Origin: DASVWH01 sp036389715
GTDB taxonomy: Bacteria; Acidobacteriota; Blastocatellia; Pyrinomonadales; Pyrinomonadaceae
Direction of reading: 5' to 3'
DNA length: 33,728 nt
Assembly: GCA_036389715.1 (NCBI GenBank)
Contig: DASVWH010000174.1
Span: 1 to 33,728 of the forward strand
Below, piece after piece: positions 7,205 to 15,574 of the stretch. Numbering within the stretch: position 1 is the stretch's first letter; every line of letters begins with the position of its first letter. The notes under the pieces are model-generated. The model saw only the letters and a program-made list of their open reading frames with translations. It did no database searches and had not been told where the DNA came from. Made by a program: the position numbers and the translations under genes.

Positions 7205-8551
7205 TCATCTTCGTTCTTCGATGGTCATCTTGATGCCGTCGCGGGGGCGGAGCGACATCGCAGGGAATAGCTCGACCACCTGGCCGGGCGCGGTTCTCAG
7301 CCGGAATCGCTGCGCGACGGTCGCCATCAGCAGGATTATCTCCATCATCGCAAAGGAGTTACCGATGCAGACGCGCGGCCCGCCGCCGAACGGAAAATAG
7401 GCGTATTTGGGTAAGCGGCCGGTGAACTCCGCAGTCCAGCGCTCGGGCTTGAACTGCTCCGGCTCGTCGAAGAAACGCGGGTCGCGATGCACGACCCAGG
7501 TGAACATGAAAATCTGCGTCCCGGCCGGAACCCTGTAGCCGCCGACCTCGCAATCGTTGATGGCCTCGCGCCCGACCGCATAAGCAGGCGGGTAGAGCCG
7601 CATCGCTTCCTTGACGATCTTCTCCGTGTAGACCAGGCGCGGCATGTCCGCGAGAGTGGGCGCGCGGCCTCCGAGCACCTCTTCCAGCTCGCGCCACAGC
7701 TCGGCTTCGATCTCGGGGTGCTGGGCCAGCAGATACCAGGCCCAGGAGAGCACGAGCGCCGTCGTCTCCTGACCCGCCAGAAACAGCGTGATGACCTCAT
7801 CGCGTAACTGCTGGTCGGTCATCTGGCTGCCATCCTCGTCCTGTGCTTCGAGCAGCATCGAGAGCAGGTCGCCCTGATCCTTTGCGCCCGCCGCGCGCCG
7901 CTGGCCGATGATTCGATAGATAACCTCGTCCAGCTCGGCGGCCACCTTGTGAAAGCGACGATTGCCGGAGGTCGGCAGCCTGTTGTCCAGAATCCACTTG
8001 AGAGTCGCCTGCTGGCTGAAAGGCTCGGCTATCTCTCGCAGCGCCGCCGCCACCTTCTCGGCATCATTCGCCACGTCAACGTTGAAGAGCGTGTGCGTCA
8101 CGATCTCCATCGTCAGGCGCATCATCTCCTCATGGATGTCGTGCGCGTCGCCGTCGCGCCAGGCGGCGAGCATCTTCTCCGCGTCCCGGACCATGACATC
8201 TGCATAAGCGTTGATCCGCTCGCGGTGAAAAGCGGGTTGAGCGAGGCGTCGCTGGCGTCGCCAGAATTCGCCCTCGCTGGTCAGCAGACCGTTGCCGAGG
8301 ACGCGACGGAAGAAGGGCGAGCGGAAGGAGAGCGGCTTGATGAAATTACGATTGTTGGTCGCCAGCACATACTCTATGTCTGTCGGATGATAGAGAAAGT
8401 ATGCGGGAACGTAAAAGAATCGCGCGCGGACGATGTCGCCGTATTCGCGGGCAATTCTGGTGACGAAGGCGAGGGAGTCGCGGTTGAACTCAGGCATTAC
8501 GCCGAGTATGAAGTGGCCCCTTGGCCCCTGGGGAATGAGTGCCGCAGACAT
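7205..8551 (-). CDS. Cytochrome P450
   Basis: This soluble 448-residue haem monooxygenase has all P450 landmarks: the C-helix WRRQRR (98-103), the I-helix oxygen-activation motif AGQETT (259-264), the K-helix ExxR (Glu315-Arg318 in EAMRLYP), and the haem loop FGGGPRVCIG with ligand Cys395. Its overall style is close to the fatty-acid/terpene-type bacterial P450s related to CYP110 and CYP102 haem domains, but the substrate cannot be read from sequence. The open frame extends to 8596; the ATG at 8551 is preferred because AAGGAG lies 8 bases upstream. No ferredoxin or reductase gene is nearby, so the redox partner must be elsewhere. A good promoter is seen at 8733-8761. Confidence 0.93.
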   Translation of the reverse strand: MSAALIPQGPRGHFILGVMPEFNRDSLAFVTRIAREYGDIVRARFFYVPAYFLYHPTDIEYVLATNNRNFIKPLSFRSPFFRRVLGNGLLTSEGEFWRRQRRLAQPAFHRERINAYADVMVRDAEKMLAAWRDGDAHDIHEEMMRLTMEIVTHTLFNVDVANDAEKVAAALREIAEPFSQQATLKWILDNRLPTSGNRRFHKVAAELDEVIYRIIGQRRAAGAKDQGDLLSMLLEAQDEDGSQMTDQQLRDEVITLFLAGQETTALVLSWAWYLLAQHPEIEAELWRELEEVLGGRAPTLADMPRLVYTEKIVKEAMRLYPPAYAVGREAINDCEVGGYRVPAGTQIFMFTWVVHRDPRFFDEPEQFKPERWTAEFTGRLPKYAYFPFGGGPRVCIGNSFAMMEIILLMATVAQRFRLRTAPGQVVELFPAMSLRPRDGIKMTIEERR

Positions 8552-9009
8552 GCTTGATTCTCCTTTTGAAGATGGTGCACATGAATGGCCCGTCAATTCA
8601 AGCCGGGCCCGGAAACCCCGCCGCTACTTATATTTACACACTGCTCACAGCCTCTCGACGGTTGCCGCCCGCCCCGCTCTCGACTGCCATGCGGGCAGCT
8701 TTTTGAGACTGTGTGCCATCATTCACAAGCTCTTTATCGAACAGTTTAGGCTTTAAGTCAAGGCAAACTTGAATCGTTATGAGAGATAATTATCGGCCAG
8801 AGGGTGCGTTGGAACTGCCCGGGACGAATTGGTGGGCCATTCTGTTACCGGCCGATATTTCGACGCCGGTGAAAGAGCCGTTTTGATTTATGATGCCGAT
8901 GGCCAGAAGATCAAGACGCGGCTCCGGCGTGTTTGACGCTCAATTCCGGGAGAGCGGCAGAGAGAGAAACGCTTCACTATAGTCATCAAGACCGCATTGG
9001 AGGCTTTCG
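8552..9009. other. Intergenic region between divergent P450 and glpK genes
   Basis: This 458-base gap holds the P450 promoter and a long P450 leader of about 175 bases. Near glpK there is a TATAGT (8978-8983) that could be a -10 box, without a good -35. A 35-codon frame (8779-8886) and an overlapping frame ending at 8936 (GRYFDAGERAVLIYDADGQ near its end) are open but have no ribosome-binding site and no family I recognise. I do not call them genes. Confidence 0.5.
8733..8761 (-). promoter_or_regulatory. Sigma-70-type promoter for the P450 gene
   Basis: On the minus strand TTGACT (8761-8756; five of six consensus bases) is followed after exactly 17 bases by GATAAA (8738-8733; four of six). 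Transcription would start near 8726, giving a leader of about 175 bases before the ATG at 8551. Confidence 0.5.
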
Positions 9010-10512
9010 ATGAGAGAGGGCTATGTGTTGGCGCTGGACCAGGGGACGACGGGCACGAAGGTCATCATCTTCGACCATGAGGGCACGATTAAAGGCCACG
9101 CCTATTCGGAGTTCACGCAGCACTACCCGCAGCCGGGCTGGGTTGAGCACGACGCCGTAGAGATATGGACCGTCAGCCTCCGCCTGGTCTCCGTCGCAAT
9201 CGAGAGGGCGGGGATTGCCCCGTCCGAGATTAAGGCCATCGGCATCACCAACCAGCGCGAGACCGCGGTCGTCTGGGACCGCGCCACGGGCGAGCCTGTC
9301 GCCAACGCCATCGTCTGGCAGGACCGCCGGACGGCAGCCCTCTGCGACCAGCTCAAAGCGGAGGGCCTGGAAGCTCTCTTCAGACGCAAGACGGGGCTCG
9401 TCGTTGACGCTTACTTTTCGGGAACGAAGATCAAATGGCTGCTCGACCACGTCGAAGGACTCAGAGCGCGCGCGGCAAAGGGTCAGTTGGCTTTCGGCAC
9501 GATTGATTCCTGGCTCGTCTGGAACCTGACGCGAGGACGAGCGCACGTCACGGACTATTCAAACGCCTCGCGGACGCTGATGTACGACATCCACGAGCTC
9601 GGCTGGGACGAAGAGCTGCTGCGAATCTTCGGCGTGCCCCGCTCCATGCTGCCGGAGGTCAGGCCGTCTTCACACGTTTACGCGGAGACGGACCCGGCCG
9701 TCTTCTTCGGCGAGCGCATCCCCATCGCGGGCATAGCTGGCGACCAGCACGCGGCGCTCTTCGGCCAGGCTTGTCACGGTGCGGGCCTGGCCAAGAACAC
9801 CTACGGGACGGGCTCTTTCGTCATGCTCAACACGGGCGGCCAGGCGGTCGAAAGCAGGGAGAAGCTGCTGACGACCATCGCCTGGGGCGTCGGTGATGAG
9901 CCGGTCGAGTATGCGCTTGAAGGCGCAATCTTTATCACGGGTGCGGCCGTCCAGTGGCTCCGCGACGGCCTGGGGATTATCCGTGACGCGGCGGAGACTG
10001 AAGCCCTGGCCGCTTCTTTAGAGTCGAACGAGGGCGTCTATTTCGTCCCGGCGCTGGTGGGACTGGGCGCGCCGCACTGGGACGCTTACGCGCGCGGCAG
10101 CATTCAAGGCATCACGCGCGGCACGACGCGGGCACACCTGGCGCGCGCCGCGCTGGAAAGCATCTGCTACCAGACGCGGGACGTGGTCGAAGCGATGGAG
10201 CGCGATTCGGGCATAGCCCTCCGGGAGCTGCGGGCAGACGGCGGCGCTGTCTCCAACAGTTTCCTGATGCAGTTCCAGGCGGACATCCTGGGCGTGCCCG
10301 TCGAAGTCCCTTTAATCAAAGAGACGACCTCGCTCGGCGCGGCTTACCTGGCCGGGCTGGCCGTCGGCTTCTGGGAGAGCCGCGAGGAGTTGGACGCGAA
10401 ATGGAAACTGGACAGGCGCTTTGAGCCGGGGCTTGGCGCACAGGAGCGAGACCTGCTTTACGAACGCTGGCTGAAAGCCGTCGAACGCTCTAAAAATTGG
10501 GAGTCGAGCTGA
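9010..10512 (+). CDS. glpK: Glycerol kinase
   Basis: Phosphorylates glycerol with ATP to sn-glycerol 3-phosphate in the cytoplasm. The 500-residue length is normal for GlpK. FGGY-family motifs are intact: DQGTTGTK (10-17), WVEHD (44-48), NQRET (81-85), WQDRR (103-107) and the catalytic Asp245 in AGDQHAALFGQ. The glycerol-binding Arg-Glu pair of NQRET is present. GGAGG at 8999-9003 supports the ATG at 9010. glpD follows after 10 bases, so the pair forms one operon that converts glycerol to dihydroxyacetone phosphate. No glycerol facilitator gene (glpF) or GlpR-type regulator lies in the window. Confidence 0.97.
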   Translation: MREGYVLALDQGTTGTKVIIFDHEGTIKGHAYSEFTQHYPQPGWVEHDAVEIWTVSLRLVSVAIERAGIAPSEIKAIGITNQRETAVVWDRATGEPVANAIVWQDRRTAALCDQLKAEGLEALFRRKTGLVVDAYFSGTKIKWLLDHVEGLRARAAKGQLAFGTIDSWLVWNLTRGRAHVTDYSNASRTLMYDIHELGWDEELLRIFGVPRSMLPEVRPSSHVYAETDPAVFFGERIPIAGIAGDQHAALFGQACHGAGLAKNTYGTGSFVMLNTGGQAVESREKLLTTIAWGVGDEPVEYALEGAIFITGAAVQWLRDGLGIIRDAAETEALAASLESNEGVYFVPALVGLGAPHWDAYARGSIQGITRGTTRAHLARAALESICYQTRDVVEAMERDSGIALRELRADGGAVSNSFLMQFQADILGVPVEVPLIKETTSLGAAYLAGLAVGFWESREELDAKWKLDRRFEPGLGAQERDLLYERWLKAVERSKNWESS

Positions 10513-10522
10513 AGAGCCGCCA

Positions 10523-12145
10523 TTGAGAGCTGACCTCAGTGCCATCACAGAGACCGCGTTCGATGTCATCATCATCGGCGCAGGAATCAACGGCGCAGGC
10601 GTGGCCCGCGACGCCGCGATGCGCGGCCTGAAAGTCCTGCTCCTCGATAAGGGAGACATCGCGTCCGGCACTTCCGCTTGGTCCACGCGGCTGATTCACG
10701 GCGGGCTGCGCTACCTTGAGCACGGCGAACTCGGGCTGGTGCGTGAGTCCTTGCGCGAGCGTGAACGACTGTTGCGAATCGCGCCCCACCTGGTCCGGCC
10801 GCTGCCGATGTTGATTCCCGTCTACCGGCAGGGCCGCCGCGGCCTCCTGACCATCCGCGCCGGAATGTTCGCTTACGACGTGCTCTCGTTCGACAAATCA
10901 CTCAAGCGTCACCGCTTGCTTTCCGTCGCCGAGACTCTCCAGCGTGTGCCCGGCCTCAGCCGCGAGGGATTGCGCGGCGCGGCCCTCTACTATGACGCTC
11001 AGGTCGAATATGCCGAGCGGCTCGTCCTCGAAAATGTGCTCTCCGCGACAGGTCACGGCGCTCGCGTGCTGACCCATGCGCGCGTAGATAAATTCATCGT
11101 CGAAGCGGGGGTGGTCCGCGGCGTAATCCTGACTGACCTGCCGGGCGGTCGCGCAGCTTCCGCACGCGCGGCCTTGGTAGTCAACGCGGCGGGCCCCTGG
11201 GTTGACGAGGTGCTGGGCCACGCGCCGGGCCCTCCCGCAAGGCTCATCGGCGGGACGAAGGGAAGCCACCTGGTGGTCAAGGGCTTTGCGGGCGCGCCCG
11301 CGGATGCGCTGTACGTTGAGGCGCAGGAGGACGCGAGGCCATTCTTCATCATCCCCTGGAACGGGCTCTATCTAATCGGGACGACGGATTTGCCTTACGA
11401 CGGCGACCTGGACCAGGTCGAAGCCGCGGAAGGTGAGATTGATTACCTGCTGCGTGAGACCAACCGCGTGATTGCGTCCGCAGGGTTGAGCCGCGACTCG
11501 ATTCTCTATACCTATTCGGGCGTGCGGCCCCTGCCGTATCATGCGGCGAGTGAACCGGCGAGTATTACGCGGCGGCATTTCATCCGCGACCATGCCCCGG
11601 GCGGGCTCATCTCCATCGTCGGCGGAAAGCTGACGACCTACAGGCATCTCTCCGAGCGGGTCGTTGACCTGCTCTTTAAGAAGCTCGGAAGAGAGTCTCC
11701 GGCTTGTCCGACTGCACGGCTGCGGCTTCCGGGCGCTTCGACTGAAAACTTCGCGGAGTTCCGCGCACAGTTCAAAGCGGAGAGCGGCCTGCCTCCGGCC
11801 GTTGCGGAACGTTTGCTCGGGATTTACGGGACGCGGGCGGCGGAGGTGCTGGAGCTTGCGGGCGATGATTCGGAGCTGCGGCGGCCCTTCAGCCCGGCGA
11901 CGGGCGCGATAGGCGCGGAGGTCTTAATCTCTTTCCGGCGCGAGCTGGCCGAAACGCTGGCTGATTGTCTGTTGCGGAGGACGATGGCCGGGCTGGGGGC
12001 GGCGGCCGGGCTCGACGCCGTCGAAGCGGCTGCGCGGATAGCGTTGAAGCATCTCGGCTGGGATGAGACACGCGCGGCCCGCGAGGTCAACGCATACCGC
12101 GAATACGTGCGCCGTTTTCATCCGCGGAACTCCGGCCGGGCCTGA
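10523..12145 (+). CDS. glpD: Aerobic-type glycerol-3-phosphate dehydrogenase (FAD)
   Basis: Membrane-associated flavoenzyme that oxidises glycerol 3-phosphate to dihydroxyacetone phosphate and passes electrons to quinone. The 540 residues include the FAD dinucleotide-binding motif VIIIGAGINGAGVARDAAMR (15-34), the GlpD/DAO signature GTSAWSTRLIHGGLRYLEHG, the GTTDLPYDGD substrate-loop region, SGVRPL and GGKLTTYR, and a C-terminal helical GlpD domain. The start is a TTG at 10523, 10 bases after glpK; no ATG exists before the FAD motif and the ribosome-binding site is weak, which suggests translational coupling to glpK. The domain set is complete. Confidence 0.96.
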   Translation: MRADLSAITETAFDVIIIGAGINGAGVARDAAMRGLKVLLLDKGDIASGTSAWSTRLIHGGLRYLEHGELGLVRESLRERERLLRIAPHLVRPLPMLIPVYRQGRRGLLTIRAGMFAYDVLSFDKSLKRHRLLSVAETLQRVPGLSREGLRGAALYYDAQVEYAERLVLENVLSATGHGARVLTHARVDKFIVEAGVVRGVILTDLPGGRAASARAALVVNAAGPWVDEVLGHAPGPPARLIGGTKGSHLVVKGFAGAPADALYVEAQEDARPFFIIPWNGLYLIGTTDLPYDGDLDQVEAAEGEIDYLLRETNRVIASAGLSRDSILYTYSGVRPLPYHAASEPASITRRHFIRDHAPGGLISIVGGKLTTYRHLSERVVDLLFKKLGRESPACPTARLRLPGASTENFAEFRAQFKAESGLPPAVAERLLGIYGTRAAEVLELAGDDSELRRPFSPATGAIGAEVLISFRRELAETLADCLLRRTMAGLGAAAGLDAVEAAARIALKHLGWDETRAAREVNAYREYVRRFHPRNSGRA

Positions 12146-12180
12146 AGCAGCAGGAATCGGATGAGTTCGAGCGCGAAAGT

Positions 12181-12255
12181 TTTTCATAACGGCGCAAAAG
12201 GTTTTCATAACTGCGCGCAGACGTTGTAAAGTATCACTCCGCGTTATGCCATAAT
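12181..12255 (+). promoter_or_regulatory. Paired direct repeats and possible promoter before the purine region
   Basis: TTTTCATAACGGCGC (12181-12195) recurs as TTTTCATAACTGCGC (12202-12216), 14 of 15 bases identical and 21 bases apart, which is two helical turns and typical of an operator on one DNA face. A CATAAT (12250-12255) could be a -10 box; the TTGTAA at 12224-12229 is 20 bases before it, too far for an ideal -35. The site lies in the 132-base gap between glpD and the secreted-protein gene. Confidence 0.45.
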
Positions 12256-12277
12256 CTTAAACCCAAGGAAGATACTG

Positions 12278-12844
12278 ATGACTTACCTGACACTTTCGAC
12301 CATCCTGAGCCTCGTGCTCTGCTGCCTGCCGGGTCACTCGGCGCGGGATTTGAACCCAAGCCCGGGCGCGACAACGCCCCCGGCCGCCCGCGTCCTGAAC
12401 CCTGGCCCGGCCCGCGCGCTGGTCCAGACCGGGCGCGTTACTTATCGCACCTATTCCAACGCCAGGTTTCAATACTCCGTCTCTTACCCGGCCGGGATAT
12501 TCGTGCCGCAGGGCGAAGCGGACAACGGCGACGGGCAGGTCTTCCGCGCGCGCGAGAGCAGCGCCGAGATGCGCGTCTTCGGACGCTACAACGCCCAGAA
12601 CGAGACGCTGAGGAGCGCTTACCAGTCGGCAATCACGGGCGAGGGCGGCTCGCGCGAAGTCGTCTACAAGCTCCTCAAGGGTAATTTCTACGTCGTCTCG
12701 GGGCGGCAGAACGGCAGGATTTTTTACGAGAAGACGATCCTGAAGGGCGACACCTTCAAGACCTTGATGATCGAGTATGACGAGTCCGCGCGCGACACCT
12801 TTGACCCGATAACGGCCAGAATCGCCAGGTCTTTCGTCGGCTAA
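12278..12844 (+). CDS. Secreted protein of unknown function at the head of the purine operon
   Basis: This 188-residue protein starts with a signal peptide (MTYLTLSTILSLVLCCLPGH). A Pro/Ala-rich linker (about 25-50) follows, then a compact domain of about 130 residues beginning YSNARFQYSVSYPAGIFVPQ and containing GEADNGDGQVF and YDESARDTFDP. The fold style (a Y/F-S-Y-P strand, a G-D-G turn and a closing ARIARSFVG helix) recalls PsbP/Mog1-like secreted domains, but I cannot name a family. The Cys pair at residues 15-16 is not a clear lipobox. AAGGAAG lies 8 bases before the ATG. Only 23 bases separate it from the xanthine dehydrogenase gene, so it is probably the first gene of that operon. Confidence 0.75.
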   Translation: MTYLTLSTILSLVLCCLPGHSARDLNPSPGATTPPAARVLNPGPARALVQTGRVTYRTYSNARFQYSVSYPAGIFVPQGEADNGDGQVFRARESSAEMRVFGRYNAQNETLRSAYQSAITGEGGSREVVYKLLKGNFYVVSGRQNGRIFYEKTILKGDTFKTLMIEYDESARDTFDPITARIARSFVG

Positions 12845-12867
12845 ACCTCGGAAAAACGGAGCCTCTC

Positions 12868-15090
12868 ATGCAGATTGTAGGGCGGTCCGTGCCGCGCAAA
12901 GAAGGGCGCGATAAGGTCACGGGCCGCGCGCGGTATATTGACGACCTGGTCTTCCCCGAAATGCTCTACGGGACGACCGTGCGCAGCCCCGTCGCGCGCG
13001 GCCGCATCAGGGGCGTCTCGTTTGAAGGCGAGATTCCCTGGGACGAGTTCGTCATCGTCACGGCCAGGGATATTCCGGGCGAGAACGCGGTCGCGCTCAT
13101 CCTGCTGGACCAGCCGTATCTCGCCGACGGGTTCGTCAATCATCGGGAAGAGGCAGTGCTCCTGCTGGCTCACCCGGATAAATACTTGCTGGAAGAGGCC
13201 AGGCGTCATGTGCGACTCGACATCGAGCCGCTGCCCGCCGTCCTGACCCTGGACGATTCTCTGGACCGGAAGGAGATTATCTGGGGAGAGGATAACGTCT
13301 TCAAGTCTTTCCACGTCGAGAAGGGCGATGTGGACGAAGCCTGGAAGAGCGCCGATCTGATCGTCGAAGGCGAATACCGGACGGGCGCGCAGGAGCAGCT
13401 CTACATAGAGAATAACGGGGTGATTGCGATTGCCGGGCCGGAGGACGGCGTGACCGTCTGGGGCTCTATGCAGTGTCCTTACTATGTTCACAAGGCGCTG
13501 CTCAAATTGTTCGGGCTGCCGGAGCACAAGATTCGCGTCGTGCAGGTCGAGACGGGCGGCGGCTTCGGCGGCAAGGAAGAGTATCCTTCGATGATCGGAG
13601 GCCATGCGGCGCTGCTCGCCTGGAAATCGGGCCGCCCCGTCAAGATCGTCTACGACCGAGCGGAAGACATGGCGGCGACGACCAAGCGTCACCCTTCGCT
13701 GACCAAGCACCGGACGGCGGTCACGCGCGACGGGCGGCTCGTCGGCATGGAGATAGATTTCACGGTTGACGGCGGGGCCTACGCGACGCTCTCTTCGGTG
13801 GTCCTCTCGCGCGGCACGATTCACGCCGCAGGGCCTTACTCCTGCCCGAACGTCCGCATCAAGAGCCGCGCCGTCGCCACCAACGTCCCCCCGCACGGGG
13901 CATTTCGCGGCTTCGGCGCGCCGCAGAGCATCTTTGCCCTTGAGCGCCACATGAACAAGGTCGCGCTCGCGCTCGGCCTGACGCCCGAAGAGTTTCGCCG
14001 CCGCAACTTTATAGAGGAGGGCGAGACGACGGCGACCAGCCAGGTGATACGCGAGAAGGTTGACATGCAGGGCCTGCTCCGGCGCGCCTTCGAGTTGACC
14101 GATTACACGGAGAAGCAGAAGCGTTTCGCCGTCGAGAATCAAACTTCGCAGGTCAAGAAGGGGATGGGCTTCGCCTCTTTCATGCACGGCGCGGGCTTCA
14201 CGGGCTCCGGCGAGAAATACCTCGAATCGGTGGTCGGCGCGGAGGCTACCGTTGAAGGGCGCGTGCGGATTCTCGCCGCCAGCACGGAGATAGGCCAGGG
14301 CACGAACACCATCTTTTCGCAGATCGCCGCCGAAGCCCTCGGCGTTGATTACGACCTGATAGAGATTGCCAAGCCTGATACGGGCCACGTTCCCAACAGC
14401 GGCCCGACCGTCGCCTCCCGGACCTGCATGATCGTCGGCAAGCTGGTCGAATCGGCGGTCCTGGGCTTAAAGCAGACGCTGACGGGCAGCGGCTTGTTGA
14501 AAGAAGATTACGGCTCGGAGGATTTCCGTCGAGCCTGCCAGGCGTATCTTGAGAAACACGGGCCGCTCAAATCCCTGAGCCAGTACAAAGCGCCGCCCGG
14601 CATCAACTGGGACGACGAGAAATACCGTGGCGACGCTTACGGCGCTTTCGCCTGGGCCGTCTACGTCGCGGAAGTGACCTATGACCCGCTGACCTACGAA
14701 GTGCGCGTAGACGATTTCGTGGCCTTGCAGGAGGTCGGAAAAGTGATACACCCCGTGCTCGCGGCGGGGCAGATAGAGGGCGGCGTCGCGCAGGCCATCG
14801 GCTACACTCTGTTTGAGAACGTCGTCTGGCAGGACGGCCGGATGATTAATAACCAGATGACCAACTACATCATTCCGACGGCCGCCGACATCCCTCCGAT
14901 TCGCGTCTTCTTTGAAGAGAACCCTTATGCCTACGGCCCGGCGGGAGCGAAGGGCATCGGCGAGCTGCCGATGGACGGCGCGGCCCCGGCCATTCTCAAC
15001 GCCATCGAGCACGCTACGGGCGTCGGCATCAATTACATTCCGCTGATGCCCGAATCCCTAATGCGGGAGCTGGGAGGCGAACGTGCCTGA
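12868..15090 (+). CDS. pucD: Xanthine dehydrogenase, molybdenum-binding subunit
   Basis: Catalytic subunit that hydroxylates hypoxanthine and xanthine to urate at a molybdopterin site. The 740 residues show the xanthine oxidase family order: an N-terminal ald_xan_dh domain (GRSVPRKEGRDKVTGRARY), EQLYIENNG containing the glutamate expected to contact the purine ring, GGGFGGKE (230-237), FRGFGAPQ (346-353) with the conserved Arg, STEIGQGTNT, and the C-terminal AKGIGELP with catalytic Glu699. GELP replaces the more usual GEPP. GGAG lies 9 bases before the ATG. Its stop overlaps the 2Fe-2S subunit start by 8 bases. The uric acid genes downstream make xanthine a much better substrate guess than nicotinate or CO. 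The XdhC-type cofactor insertion factor is absent from the window. Confidence 0.92.
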   Translation: MQIVGRSVPRKEGRDKVTGRARYIDDLVFPEMLYGTTVRSPVARGRIRGVSFEGEIPWDEFVIVTARDIPGENAVALILLDQPYLADGFVNHREEAVLLLAHPDKYLLEEARRHVRLDIEPLPAVLTLDDSLDRKEIIWGEDNVFKSFHVEKGDVDEAWKSADLIVEGEYRTGAQEQLYIENNGVIAIAGPEDGVTVWGSMQCPYYVHKALLKLFGLPEHKIRVVQVETGGGFGGKEEYPSMIGGHAALLAWKSGRPVKIVYDRAEDMAATTKRHPSLTKHRTAVTRDGRLVGMEIDFTVDGGAYATLSSVVLSRGTIHAAGPYSCPNVRIKSRAVATNVPPHGAFRGFGAPQSIFALERHMNKVALALGLTPEEFRRRNFIEEGETTATSQVIREKVDMQGLLRRAFELTDYTEKQKRFAVENQTSQVKKGMGFASFMHGAGFTGSGEKYLESVVGAEATVEGRVRILAASTEIGQGTNTIFSQIAAEALGVDYDLIEIAKPDTGHVPNSGPTVASRTCMIVGKLVESAVLGLKQTLTGSGLLKEDYGSEDFRRACQAYLEKHGPLKSLSQYKAPPGINWDDEKYRGDAYGAFAWAVYVAEVTYDPLTYEVRVDDFVALQEVGKVIHPVLAAGQIEGGVAQAIGYTLFENVVWQDGRMINNQMTNYIIPTAADIPPIRVFFEENPYAYGPAGAKGIGELPMDGAAPAILNAIEHATGVGINYIPLMPESLMRELGGERA

Positions 15091-15574
15091 CGCCCCGTCT
15101 CAAGTCTCCATCAACTGCACAGTCAACGGCGAGCGGGCGACGGTTCATGCTCATCCGATGGCGCGGCTGCTCGACGTGTTAAGGGAAGAGCTGCGGCTGA
15201 CGGGAACGAAGGAGGGCTGCGGCGAAGGCGAGTGCGGGGCCTGCTCCGTGCTTATCAACGGCGCGCTCGTCAACAGTTGCCTCATCCCTGTGCTTCAGGC
15301 CGAAGGCACGGAGATTAAGACCATCGAAGGCATCGCCGACGGCGAGCAGCTGCACGCCGTGCAGGAAGCCTTCATCGCCTGCGGCGGGGCGCAGTGCGGC
15401 ATCTGCACGCCCGGCATGGTCATCGCCGCCGTCAATCTGCTCGAACGAACGCCGCAGCCGACCGAGGCCGAGATTCGCGCCGGGCTCGCGGGCAATCTCT
15501 GCCGCTGCACGGGCTACGTCAAAATCTTTGAAGCGGTCGTCTATGCCTGCCAGAGAGGCGGGGTCAAAGCATGA
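15083..15574 (+). CDS. pucE: Xanthine dehydrogenase, 2Fe-2S subunit
   Basis: Electron-transfer subunit that carries two [2Fe-2S] clusters between the molybdenum and FAD subunits. The 163 residues hold the plant-ferredoxin-type cluster (Cys46, Cys51, Cys54, Cys66 in GCGEGECGACSVLING...NSC) and the helical cluster (Cys105, Cys108, Cys140, Cys142 in QCGICTPGM and NLCRCTGY). All eight ligands are present. The start is a GTG at 15083 inside the end of the preceding gene, with GGGAGG just before it; this indicates translational coupling. The last four bases overlap the FAD subunit start (ATGA). Confidence 0.95.
   Translation: MPDAPSQVSINCTVNGERATVHAHPMARLLDVLREELRLTGTKEGCGEGECGACSVLINGALVNSCLIPVLQAEGTEIKTIEGIADGEQLHAVQEAFIACGGAQCGICTPGMVIAAVNLLERTPQPTEAEIRAGLAGNLCRCTGYVKIFEAVVYACQRGGVKA

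Noticed and set aside
8779..8936. Two short overlapping open frames before glpK
   Set aside because: No ribosome-binding site, no similarity I recognise, and one lacks a start codon; at most a worn gene remnant.
12841..14388. 515-codon open frame opposite the molybdenum subunit gene
   Set aside because: It mirrors a fully motif-supported enzyme gene and its translation is low in complexity and unlike any family I know.
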